A stretch of DNA of 64,000 nt from Pisolithus tinctorius (taxonomy: Eukaryota; Basidiomycota; Agaricomycetes; Boletales; Pisolithaceae): positions 1,054,001 to 1,118,000 of the forward strand of contig JANFAH010000014.1 in NCBI GenBank assembly GCA_024663395.1, read 5' to 3'. Positions 10,405 to 21,840 of this stretch are shown here, piece after piece. A program made the position numbers and the translations under genes. Every line of letters begins with the position of its first letter. Within the stretch, counting starts at the first letter, position 1. The notes under the pieces are model-generated. The model made no database searches, was not told the DNA's origin, and worked only from the letters and a program-made list of their open reading frames with translations.

Positions 10405-11555
10405 ATGAGTTCTTTCCAGGAGTTGGAATTCAAGAATGTCGTTGCTCCCATTACTGCTGGGGTCGTGGTATCAGCAATCTTATTTGGGTGTGCCATCGTC
10501 CAGACGAACTCGTATTACAAGAGCTTCCCTGCTGATAGCTGGCTCCTGAAAGCCCTCGTAAGTCGCTTCTACTAGTTTGACCGTGGTCCCTGACCTATCG
10601 CCCTTTGTCAGGTTGTAACCGAGATGTAGGGTATCGCGTCTGCTAGCATGGCCAGTTACTCAATGTTCTTAAGGCTGCTTCAATTAGTGCGAACTGCATT
10701 GCTCACGACTGGGATATGGCAAGTGGCAGTAGTTGACTATGAACAATCACAACTACAGGTCTTCATTCCCACATCTTTGGCTACTGTGATAATTCTTAGT
10801 GCCCCGATCGCATTCTTAGTACAGGTAAGGAGTTTCCCTCGTTACATGAGGAGGGATTTACCTTCGGGAAGGCAACCTTTTCAGTGCTGCTATATAGACT
10901 TTCCCGGCGGCCAATACTTTTCACTATTCATTTATTCCTGACCGCTTCGCGATTCGTGTTACATATCGCAATCGGCGTTGCGTCCTACGGTACGAGAAAT
11001 ACGGGAGAATTGGTGCAGCAGTGGTACTGGTGTATCGTGGCAATCCTGATTCTCTCAATCATATGTGATACGTTCGTCACCGCTTCGCTCACCCACCGGC
11101 TGAAGATACAGAAGATAGACTTCACCCAGTGCGTCATCCGAAGTTGATGTGGTCTGTGTGCGGGTGCTGATGTAGACACAGGCTGTCGCAAGTTATCGAT
11201 CTTATAATCGTATTTACTTTCGGTAAATTCTCCCATTTGTTTTTACCCTAGTTCCTGACTCAATTGAACGCACCGCAGCTACTGGATTGTTGACTAGGCG
11301 GGTATATACTCATTTGTTCGGTCGCTTGCGCTAAACAGTTCCATTACAGTGCGGCTGAATTAACTACAGTCGTTTGCGTAGGTTTCAGTATAGTTTGCCT
11401 TGCCTTGGTCTTGCTAATCATAGTTACAACACAGCTCTGGGCACTACCAGGAAATTGTGCGTTTGACCTTTTCGAACTCTCTGTATGCAGTTCCTCTAGA
11501 CTACAAGCAATGCAGGTACCTGGATGTCACTTTGGATCGCTGTGTCTGGCTGTGA
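10405..11555 (+). CDS. DUF6534-type seven-TM membrane protein, possibly decaying
   Basis: The start MSSFQELEF is followed by hydrophobic segments of the DUF6534 family, which is abundant in mushrooms and of unknown function. Introns 10558-10629 and 10825-10871 keep the frame: the first skips a TAG that a nearer acceptor would expose, and the second joins IAFLVQ to ATFSVLLYRLSRRP. A third intron starting GTGCGT near 11127 and ending near 11180 leads to QVIDLIIVFTFG. The motif ERTAATGLLT follows near 11263-11293. Beyond it the next junction needs a GC donor, and a SNSLYA motif resembling the family's end lies in another frame before TGA at 11553-11555. The 3' structure is uncertain; it may be a pseudogene. 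Confidence 0.5.
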
Positions 11556-12219
11556 GCGTTGATTGTTTCGTTCCGCGACGGAGCTGACCGGACCACGGTG
11601 AAGTGTATACGGTTTCTTTCTTAGCTGCGTATGTCGCATTGCATATGGTCCTGTGACCCTTCTCACCATTGTAACAGGCTCAATCAACGTGGACACTTCT
11701 GTCAGCTGCTGCCGGGTCACGATTGCGGGTGTACGAACCGGACGGAAGGCAATGCGCAGGGTTTGTCAGTGATCGCCTGCTCGGGAACTGTCACATTTTA
11801 GGCTGACGCCTTTCAGAAAAGAGTAGTTCGGATTGCTAATCATCAGACTGTTTTTGGTATAAAGGTATGGACAGTGACATTTATTGACAAATTGTCTTCA
11901 TCTACCCCATGCAGTGTAGGCGTCCAAAAGTGTACCTCAGGAGATGGCAATTCCAAACTGCAAAGGTTCGCAATCTAAGTAATACACCTGCATTTGCCCC
12001 TGGTACGCAACGGCGAATTCCTGGGAAGTTGAGCACTGCGAAAATGTAACTTCCCGCTCACACTTTGTGGTCATCACAGCGCAGGTAAGCAGTATCGTAT
12101 TCTCCTACATTTAAGCATGCCTTGCACGACGCAATGATACTTTTTATCGATTCCCTAATCGATCACTATCTAACTACACACTTATTTCCTCACCACCGCG
12201 CTTACCAAATGACAGACCT
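11556..12219. other. intergenic, nothing recognised
   Basis: About 660 bases between the end of the DUF6534-like gene and the 3' end of CSE1. Only short frames and no RNA gene were seen. Confidence 0.4.
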
Positions 12220-15200
12220 TCATTGAATAACAAAGCCCTCTGCTGCCAAACTCTGTACGAACGGCTGTACAGTACCTGGGTCGCACGAAGCCACCAGTGC
12301 ACCGGCTCTGGTCCTGGACAGTGCCCGTCCGAGGAACTCCTTCGGGTCCTTGACGTACGCGACAGGGTCGACAGTGGCACTCTCGGCGGCCGCAAGGCGA
12401 GAGTACGCAGCTTGATACCCTGCAGTTTGCTCTTCATAGTCAATTTCGGTAAGACCTGTGGCGGCGGCGGCGTCTTCTGTAGAAGTTTTGGTTAGATATT
12501 GCGGTTCGTTGAAGAGCTTCACGAGTGCTGTGAATGCAGACGGCCTACAGGGTACCCAACGTAAATAATGTCATCGACATTTAGCATTCGCTGGGATATA
12601 AGTGATGCTTTGTAGCACATACCAGTTACGCGCGGCAGGCTCCGTGAGCATTACTTGGCTCTCGGTCAACATTCGAGTTAAGCCAATAGCGGCGACCTTG
12701 CGATCTTTGTGTGGCATTTTTGGAACTTGCGGAATGATGAAAGTCGTCAAGATCTGCGACCACAATCTACCAGCGTGCCGGATAAGTGACGTCATTTGCA
12801 GAAAGCAATCAGAAAGTTGGAAGCATACTGAGGTTGAATGCCTTCAACGGTAGATATGACATAATTTGGACCAAGGCCCTCGACGTTGATGGCCATTGTG
12901 AACAGTAGGAAATGAGAGAAATGGTATACAAATTTATCAGTTTTGCTCGTCTGCAACCTCGTGAGAAGGGTCATGAGCAAGACCCTGAAGTATTGTTGCA
13001 GGTAGGTACTGTTACAGAGACGCATGGGGTCAGAGCATATGACTGGTAAGTCGTGGGAACGTACGGAGGTACGTGTAGCATAACCCCCTGCAAGAGCTCG
13101 AAGCCCCAAGCATCGTTGACTTTCGATGGGATAAGCCTTTGCTGAATGATGGCAAGAACTGATACTATTTGGTTCTTCGTAACCATTTCGTTCGCGTCGC
13201 GCGCAAGGAACGCTGTTAAAAGCTTGACGAGACCTGGGATGCTACCCTTCTGTTGCCACGGCGCAGGCATGAGGAGGAATGGAAGGAGAGCATGGTATTC
13301 AGTTGGAACGCTGGTAGTATGCATATCAAGCATTTGGGCCAGAATCTGGAAAACATAGGGGATATACTCTATACCACAATTCTTGAGTACCGAGAATTCG
13401 TGGAATTGGAATGAAACATACGATCGATGTCTTGTTGAAGGATGAATGTGAAAGGACCGAATAGTGCTTGTTCGAAAGTTGGCAAGGTTGAAGGAGTACC
13501 GTGGACAACGAATCTGTATACGAGAGTTGTCAAGAGCTCCGCTTTGGATACAGTAGACAAACCTCATAAGAGCCGATATACTCTCGAAAATATACTGGTC
13601 GAAGTTGGGATTGCTTGGGTTCCTGGAGATGACACCAAGAATAGTAACGAGCTTCTGAAGGACTTGCTGGTATAATGGGGTCAACGTCTGTCGTGCGGTA
13701 ATAATTATCCTCATGGCACCTGTGTCAAACGTAGACAGTCAGTAGGACTCCTCCGAGATAAGTTAAACATTGATGCACATTTCATGAGGTGGTCATTCTC
13801 CGCCACTTTCTCCGGCGACCCTGCTCCCTCGATCTTTGTTAGGATGACACCGAGCAGGTCAGCAGCAAAGTCATGAACGTCTGCTTGGGAGAACCTAATA
13901 CAAGATCAATGTGGGCGAGGAAGCAAACTACGGCAAAACATGCTCACATGAGCTGTGAGCCCTTTTTTATGGACAAGATACGATCAATGGTGATGGCAGC
14001 ATATGTGTATGCGACGTAATTATCCGACTTCAGATGGTTAATAAGAAGAGGCAAGACAGATAGTAGTTGCTCCTTCGTTAACTGATCAAAGTCAAGGGTC
14101 ACATGAGGAAACCAACAAACCAACGCCACTCACCTGGTTACGGAAGGTTAGAAGGAAGCGGATTGCATCAACTTGCAAAATGGGGTGCACACTGCTTTGG
14201 GCGGCCTGCAGATCTTGGAAGACATGGTCAGAGAAGAACTTCACCACATCAACTTGTGCGTTGATTGAGGTCACACCCAGCTGACGTCCAAGTCAGTTTC
14301 CATGGCTATCCGTATCTGATACACTACCCGTATATTCTCACCTTCGCCGTAGAAGTTTCTGTTGCAATAGCAGTCAGGAGGTATACAGCACAGTCTTTAG
14401 ACTTCCAGTTTTGCGCAGGGTTAGAGTTGTACTGCTGTAGGCCAGTGCTGATCCACGACCCCACAATCTCAGTCGCTTCAGTCTGGTATCCGCTGCCAAC
14501 CAGTGCCTGCAGTACATCTGCTGCGGCCTGCCGTCTCGTGGATACCTCTGCTGATCCTGCCCCGCCGGAACCAGAAGGGAGTGCCAGGTCAAGACGGATG
14601 AATTCAAGTGGATCATCTTCAAACTGTTCCATCTCGTGGTCACGCAAACCGACATTCGGCACAACGACTCCTTGCACGAGAGAATGTATAATCTCTTTGG
14701 ACGAAAATAATGGTTTGTAGAAGCCGGATCGGATTGCCGACGAAACGAAGCACAGGGCTTGGGAGACAAGCTATGGGTAGAAGACATGAATCGCAAGACT
14801 TTTGGCAGAGTTTCTTTTTCTTACTTGGTCGTTGGCTACATTGGGAAGTTTGTTGGACCCAACAAGTTCCCATACACCTTGAACGAACGACTCGATGGTA
14901 GGTGAACGAGTCAGTTGGTCGGAGTAGAGTTTGATGTAAAGCTAGACCTCCTCAGTCAGATGCGTTAGCGGATGGGAGTAATACGAACTTCCGCAATTTC
15001 AAAAATGACTGTCTTCAATTGCGCGGGAAGGGAAGGGTTGACATCATCAGGCTGCATGGGGGATCTTGAGAGACTTTGAGGTGAATGGTAAATTGCAGAC
15101 CCACATCTCCTCTCAGTTCAGGGGGATCCCAGGTCAGGAAGCGGTGGAACCAGCCGACGTTCGGGGCAAAGAATTCTTCATGGGAGTCCTCAATAGCGGG

Positions 15201-15968
15201 GGGGAGATCTTGGCAGGTGAAATCGTAAAATATCTCTGCTAGAAGGATCTGTGCTTGTGTCACAAGACTGAGATTAGGGGGAGAGGGTGATGAGCAAACG
15301 ATCGTTGCTGTCTGACGGAAAAGGAGGAGGAATGGATCCATGAAGCGTGAGATCACAAAGTTGATCTCCGTAAAAAGTGCGTCTGAGCGCACTTGCGGAC
15401 GCCATTGCCGAAAAATAGAGTGTGCAGTCTCAAGAACGCCGATATTAACGTTATAATCTGTTGGAGAAAGAGACATTACGAGTTGCTTTTGGATCATGTC
15501 AGACTTGGATACCATTGCGAAAGAGAAACACGTAGATGTACATCAATGAGATTACTCCATTTTGCGGGGAAGTCGAGTTCTGCAATGAGCGCGACTGACT
15601 CCGCGATTTGTGCACGGATTGATTTTTCTGTAGGATCAGAAAGGGCTATCATTGTAGGAACCAATTCTGATCGAATGGCGGATTTGTCTTGCTCAGACAG
15701 AGGTGCAACTTCCTGTGGCACGATGTCTGAAGCGTGTCAAGTCGTCAAAGAATGAAGGACCGACTTCTTCCCATCTGAGCTTGGTAATATTTTTTAGATA
15801 TATTCCCCCCGCAAGTCGGATCGAGCGATCTTGCGTCTTGTCGAGTATAAGACGTAGCAGATGGGTTAGGAAGCCTTGCTGGGGAGTAAGTTGATCGAGC
15901 TGTTGCTCTGCCTGCTTTCTCGTCGCGGGCTGCAGCGATGCTTGAAGTAACGATGCAATGTCGGCCAT
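12220..15968 (-). CDS. CSE1: exportin-2, importin-alpha re-exporter
   Basis: The N-terminus MADIASLLQAS and the importin-beta N-terminal region (DRSIRLAGGIYLKNITKLRWEE) start at 15968. Exons continue leftwards with HEAT-repeat segments matching Cse1/CAS, for example NLID, YNVNIGVLETAHSIF and NPSLPAQLKTVIFEIAEV, and end with a C-terminal exon containing VKLFNEPQYLT and the stop at 12220. The protein returns importin-alpha to the cytoplasm with Ran-GTP. The gene has many introns that I did not all resolve; two near the 5' end look unusually short (about 34 and 38 nt). It is divergent from the zinc-finger/RBR gene across a 347-bp intergenic region. Confidence 0.9.
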
Positions 15969-16315
15969 TTGGCTGTCAATCAATCAGTAGGATGATGTGT
16001 AGCAGAGGCAAAGTCGTTGTAGTGCCACTTGGAGCCATATCAAACGCGACCGCGTTCTCTGTTTGTCGTTGTTTGCAAAATCACTCGTCTTAGACTTATT
16101 TGGGATGTCCCAAAGCTCAGCGCTCCGTGTCAGCCTTGCGACAAAAAGGTAAAATGCCGATGCGCACACAAGTAGGGGACTTGATGTGCACCGAGAATGG
16201 GTATTGTTCCACTTCCGTGGACCTGCGCCACTCCATGCGTTGTCCAGCCTTTCATCCTCGTGGTTAGTCTAATAAGGCCTTTCCGTCACATCGTAGCTTC
16301 TTGCCCTTGACCACG
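15969..16315. other. divergent promoter region, CSE1 and CCCH-RBR gene
   Basis: 347 bases between two divergent start codons. No clear TATA box; must serve both genes. Confidence 0.5.
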
Positions 16316-19300
16316 ATGAGCATGACTAGTCGTCCTCAAACCGACCCATCATCCAGACTTTGTCGTTACTATTCCGCGGGACGTTGCAACAAAGGTTCAG
16401 ATTGCAAGTTCCCTCACGGAAACGAGGGGTCTCTGGCACCCCCCTGCGAGAGTACTTCTACCAGTGCTATTGAAGTAGTTAACTCCCTCGCAACTCACTC
16501 CAGGGACGAGCGCCGGAAACCTTGTCACTACTGGAAAGCAGGCAACTGTAAAAAGGGTTCAGACTGCAAGTTCTTGCATGAGAGCGAAAGCCCTCTGCCG
16601 TCTAACCGTGGGGTTACCTCTACGAGCGCTGCAGAAGTGGTTAGCACCCACGGTACACTCTCACAGGATGAACGCCCATCGCCCTGTCGCTACTGGAAAG
16701 CAGGAGGATGTAAAAAGGGTTCTGATTGCAAGTTCCCACACGTAAACCACGATTCTACGGCATCCCACAGTGAGAGTGCTTCTACCAGCATTGGAGAGAC
16801 AACGAGAAATCGCAACAAGAATTCTATTGCGCGCGACACCAAGGTATGTGATTTCTATCTCATTCAACCGACATGCCAATTAATCCGCATCAGGCACTCA
16901 ACAGTGCAGGGTTGGAGTGCGATGGTGTCCTGGGAGTACAAGCCCGAACGTGTCCTGACGGCTCTCGTGCTCCGAGTGATACGTCTCCGCAGCCTCGTTG
17001 GAGCCATAGCGTTTGTCGTCTTTGGAAAGCGGGTACTTGTACTCGAGGGGATAATTGCTGGTACCTCCACGCCGATGATGTCCGTTTATAACTTTGCATG
17101 CTTGTTTCCGAACTTACAAGATTGCTTAGATCCCCACCGATTCGGAGGCAGCACAAAAAGAGGCAACCGAAACGATTGGCCGGGTGGTACAAGGCTCTAT
17201 CGTTACCTATCGTGCAGGTCTAGACATTGCGGGCGTTATCTCCGGTTTCGAGTCATGCACCCTGCGTGTGAAGAATATTCCTGTAGACGCGAAGGAAGAT
17301 GAAGTCTGCGCGTTGGTGACACAACAAGGAGTAGATGCCAGTCGCTTCCACCTTGTCGGCATCAAGAGTGGAGGCGGAGGAAAGGTTGAGGCCGAAATCA
17401 TGACCGATGAACGACTAGGACGGATTTTGTCCACTGAATTGAATGGAACGATATTCAAAGACAACGAACTGGAAGTCGAAGTTTCAGCACCCAACACATT
17501 AGAGGGAATGGCCGCGTCATCGGTGCGGGATCCCACTGTCTTGACTCTATCATGGCATTCCCCTGCTGTGCGCTATGCAGTAACGTACGTTGATGCGGCT
17601 GCCGCTCAGGCTAAAGTTCGTGAATTAAATGGCCACACTTACAATCATCGTCGCATCAAAGTTCAAATGAACAACGAGGCTTCCGGCCCGCTTGCACCCC
17701 GTACCGTCATCATCAACAACCTCCCCCCAGAAACAGATGATGCTGAAGTGGTGACATTTTCTGGATCAAGTGCCGTGAAACAGCTGAAAAGCACACCCGT
17801 ACTTAGTGTTGATCAAGTGGAAGACCGTCTTCGTCGCCTTGTACCATTCACTGTTCGTGGAGGTTTTCGATCTATTGACTCCTCATCGATACCTGACCCA
17901 AACGGGTTCCTTTCTATCCGTGCTCGTTTTCACTCTCGAGACGATGCCCTGGTTGCCCATCGATACCTCGAAGGCATCAGATATGGCAAACAAGTTGGGA
18001 TGTGGCTACGTGTCCCGCATCCAATGGATTTTACTATATCCCTCGACCCAGAACAATACAGCGCACAGAAACCCCAGTGGGACGCTTTGATTGGTGGCCT
18101 CGGAGACCCGACAGCCTGTATGTTGAACATTTACAAGCATGGAACCACTGTGCGCATACGCCTAAGCGGATCTCAAAATGATGCTGTTGGTGCATTGAAG
18201 GTCAAGGTCGAGAATCTCGCTAGAGGTGAAACAGTGCAGGGTTGGCATAGGACTTTGGCACACCCCAAAAACAAATTTTCAAAGCAGGTTCTTGTCGAGA
18301 CTGGAGCATACATGCGAGTAGACTGGAAGACGCAGGTGTTGAAGGTGTATGGGTCTGCAACGTCGACCGAACGTGCCCGAAAGATGATCAGCGAGGAACT
18401 CGACAGACTATCATCTGCTGACTTTACTACCACTGTTCCTAAGCCAGCAGTCCGGAGTTTAATCAACGAAGGGGGTCTGGCTCAACTAAAGGAGACATTT
18501 GGCGAGGACGCTGTCAAGTTCGACATAACATCCAAGAGGATCACCGTCTCCGGTGGAGAAGAAGCGCGGCTCGCATTGGACAGTATCGTCCGCACCGCAA
18601 TGAGAAATAATCAAAAGCACTCGACTGCATCGCAAACCGAGACGGCTTGTCCCATTTGTCTTGACGATATCTCTATCCCGTTCAATCTGGGATGTGGACA
18701 CGCTTACTGTGTCACATGTTTGCGTCACTTCCTATTATCCGCTCTTGAAGCCTCCGAATTTCCCCTGCGATGCCTTGGTAATGATGGCCGTTGCAATATC
18801 CCCATCCCTATACCAAGTATCAAACGTTTCCTCCCACCGGCGTCGTTCAACCGTTTACTCGAGGCTGCATTCACCTTCTACCTCACCAGGCATCCAAACG
18901 AATTCAAGTACTGTAAAACCCCTGATTGCACGCAGATCTATCGTTCCACCGGTTCTGAGGTTCAAGTGACCCTCCGTTGCCCGTCCTGTTTCTCGGTCAC
19001 TTGTTCGTCATGCGGTGAGTCGCACGACGGGCTTCAATGTGCCGAAGTCAGGCGACGCCAAGCGGAAGAGGAGGAACGGCAGAATTCGACCTGGGTCGCT
19101 GCGCAAGGCGGGCGCGTCAAGAGGTGTCCACAGTGCAGCGTACTGATAGAGAAATTGGAAGGATGCAACCATATGACGTGCAAGTTGGTATTTTTGACCC
19201 GTTATTAGCCCATAAGACTGCTAACCCGAACAGTTGTGGTGCTCACATCTGCTGGAGATGTATGGGAATTTTCACCAGGGATACCATATATACACACATG

Positions 19301-19669
19301 CGAGAAGCGCATCAAGGCATCTACGATAATGAACCTCAATTATTCCAGGGAATAGATATCCTAGAACAGCATCAGCTCATGCAGCAAATTCAGCAAGAGA
19401 GGGACAGGGAGGAGCAGAGAATTAGGGTAATGCAGACAGTGCGAGCTAGGGGAAGGCAGGAAACTGAATTGACCCAACAGCATCAGCTCATGCAGCGGAT
19501 CCAACAAGAGAGAGACAGGGAGGAGCGCAGAATTAGGGTAAGGCTGGAGGCAGAGCGGGCAAGATTGGTTCAACAAAGAGAGGAACTATTGAGGCGCGTG
19601 CAAGAGCAAGAGCAAGAGCAAGAGCAAGAGCAAGCGCGGTCGCGGGGCGGAGGTTGTTTGATAATGTAA
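16316..19669 (+). CDS. CCCH zinc finger - RRM/KH-like - RBR ubiquitin ligase with CaaX end (long form A)
   Basis: Four exons, 16316-16843, 16894-17079, 17130-19183 and 19234-19669, give 1067 residues. There are four C-x7-C-x5-C-x3-H fingers (first at about 16-34, fourth in exon 2), then RRM-like (TVIINNLPPET) and KH-like segments, then RING1 (CPICLDD, from about 745), IBR, and RING2 with catalytic Cys917 in EGCNHMTC. The tail is a charged coiled coil with an internal repeat (QQHQLMQ..IQQERDREE), a GAGCAA hexanucleotide run, and a terminal CLIM, a textbook CaaX farnesylation box. The open frame reaches TTG at 16301, but the first ATG is 16316. RBR enzymes form a ubiquitin thioester on RING2; RNA binding is inferred from CCCH and KH domains. 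It resembles the C-terminal part of plant DEAH11/12. Target unknown. Confidence 0.85.
19601..19634 (+). repeat. coding hexanucleotide repeat (GAGCAA)n
   Basis: About five tandem CAAGAG/GAGCAA units encode Gln-Glu repeats at the end of the coiled coil of the long RBR gene. Length polymorphism is likely. Confidence 0.8.
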
Positions 19670-20106
19670 ATTTCTGGGGTAGTTGCACCCTAACAGCTTT
19701 CCATGCTTTCCGCCTTGATCCCACATTGTGGACAATCGCTAACTGTTAGTCAGAACCTGTATGAGTACCACCTTATCTCTTAACGCGGAATTCGTCGTTG
19801 TATTCTACACTTCAAACCAGAGTTTGTGTTGGATTCGAGAGCTAACATTGCATCTCGGTTGTTGCGTGTGCACAACTTACGCTCACGACCTGAGGCGTTG
19901 AAGTATAGGGGTAAGCACTCCTGAGCTTGCAAGGGCGGTCCTCAGGCGTGTTCAACCAACTTCGCCTCGGAGGAGCGCAACTTACGTTTTGAATCAGCGG
20001 CCACCTGCCTTAGGCAGGCTCGTGGTAACTGGCAACGAGCGAGACTTCGACATGTGGCGAATTACACGTGTCTCTAGAGCCCTACAGCATCTCTTGCCAT
20101 AGTACC
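19670..20106 (+). other. spacer between the two RBR genes
   Basis: 437 bases without a gene. The last about 120 bases match, in inverted orientation, the region upstream of the second short RBR gene (about 29700-29830), so the duplication includes the promoter. Confidence 0.6.
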
Positions 20107-21563
20107 ATGAGTACCACCACCACCCAAGTCCAAAACCGTGCGTCACTGCCAGTTGGCCGTTTTTATGCACGGGGGAGTCTCCCAGTGGGGTTGGGCAGCG
20201 AGGATGCGGGGGAAGAATCATCAAGAGTAAGTACTCACGCTGAACCTTCTCTCCTGAACTGGTTGACCCTGCCATCGCCAGGAATCTACTGCCAGTTCAT
20301 GCGGCCACTCTGCAAGTGCATCTAGCGGTCCAGAGGGAGCAATGACAGAAGGAGAGACATTCGAGACAATATCTCGGTTGGTCCAAGGTTCCATCGTCAC
20401 TTATACAGCAGGGCTAGACATTCAGAGCCTCACCACTGGTTTTGAGTCATGCACCTTTCTCATCGATAACATTCCTGAGGATGCAAACGGTGGAGAGGTG
20501 CTTGCGTTGTTTGCACGAGGCGGTTTGGATGTCGACCAGTTTTATCTTGTCGGTATTCAGACGGCCGGCGCGGGGAAGCTAAATGCAGTGATCGTAGCCG
20601 ACGCAAGAACTGGAGGAACCTTATTCACCAGTTCAGTTGATCTCAGACACAGGAACGACGTATTGGGAGTCGACATTTCCGCACCTTTTAGTTCCAATGG
20701 CACGAATGGATCGTCGGTATGCGATGCGACCGCCTTAACTGTAGCCTGGCGTCCCCGCCGTACGCAGTTTGTCCCACAATACTTTGACGAAGCCTCCGCA
20801 CTGGCCACAGTGCAGGACTCGATTAGCGGAAATTTCGTTCGCACTTCCCTTGCTGAAACCACCGGGAATGTTGAGCAAGTATGTCCGATTTGCTATGATA
20901 ATACCCTGGAACCCGTGCAGCTGGAATGCGGACACGCCTACTGTTCCGCGTGTCTGCGCGACTTCGTTCTGTCTGCCCACGAGATCAATGTATTCCCCTT
21001 GAGATGCGTTGGAGATGATAGCGGCTGTAACACACCTATTTCCATCCCCACCATTCAACAATTCCTCACACCAGCAGCTTTCAATCGGTTGCTCGGGGTC
21101 GCATTCACCTTCTATATATCCCAGCGCCCAATGGAATTCAGGTTCTGCAAAACGCCAGACTGTGGCCAGATCTACCGCGCTACACCTGCTGGCGCTGTAG
21201 CAGTGACCCTCCGTTGTCCATCTTGTTCTTCAGAGGTCTGTTCAGCGTGCGATGATGAACACGGAGGGGAAACGTGTGAAGAATACCAGACACGGAAGTT
21301 GGAGGAGCGCGTGGACGCGTGGATTAATGATCAAGGAGGGACTGTGAAGAGGTGCCCACAATGCCGTGTACCAATAGAGAAAACAGAAGGATGCAATCGC
21401 ATGACGTGTCGGTCAGTGTTCTCCTCCGTCTCTCCACAAGTGCCGTTCAGGGCTCACACAAGCGAACAGATGTGGAGCTCAAATTTGCTGGAGGTGTATG
21501 GCAACTTTCGCTGATGCCAATGCCGTTTACGGCCATTTGCGAGATGTGCATGGGGGATACTAG
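20107..21563 (+). CDS. short RBR ubiquitin ligase (short form B)
   Basis: Three exons, 20107-20226, 20282-21411 and 21470-21563, give 447 residues. A Ser/Thr-rich N-terminus is followed by the domain also found in long form A (LVQGSIVTYTAGLDI), then RING1 (CPICYDN, from Cys241), IBR, and RING2 with catalytic Cys411 in EGCNRMTC. The last exon supplies CGAQICWRC and ends HGGY. CCCH fingers and the RRM/KH middle of form A are absent. The usual His after the catalytic Cys-Asn is Arg here, which may affect activity. It is near-identical to the inverted copy at 28248-29699. Confidence 0.87.
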
Positions 21564-21840
21564 AAGGATCAGCTAGCCTATGGGTAGAAACTTGTCCATA
21601 CTCACCGATTCGATTCGCCGTGGACATTTTCCAATGCATCCTGCAAAATGTTAATTATCGCATTTGACGCAAGGCAACGTAATGTACTGATTCGTGAGCG
21701 AGATACCCAGATGGGTAAACGTACCAAGTTGAATGATTCTACACTTAAGAGTCCTGAGGTGGGTGTTGTTTCCGTGAGAGGACTTCTATGAGTGCTAGAA
21801 AGCCGCAAGGTGTATAGTCGCCCGAATACACGATGACGTA

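Noticed and set aside
10597..10640. Premature TAG in the DUF6534-like gene
   Set aside because: Using the AG at 10628-10629 instead of the nearer CAG removes the stop and keeps the frame, so this TAG is probably intronic.
14265..14720. 151-codon plus-strand frame
   Set aside because: It is the shadow of CSE1 exons on the other strand, which match the exportin family.
16301..16315. Upstream in-frame TTG start for the long RBR gene
   Set aside because: The codon is TTG, not ATG; the paralog begins with the equivalent of the ATG at 16316.
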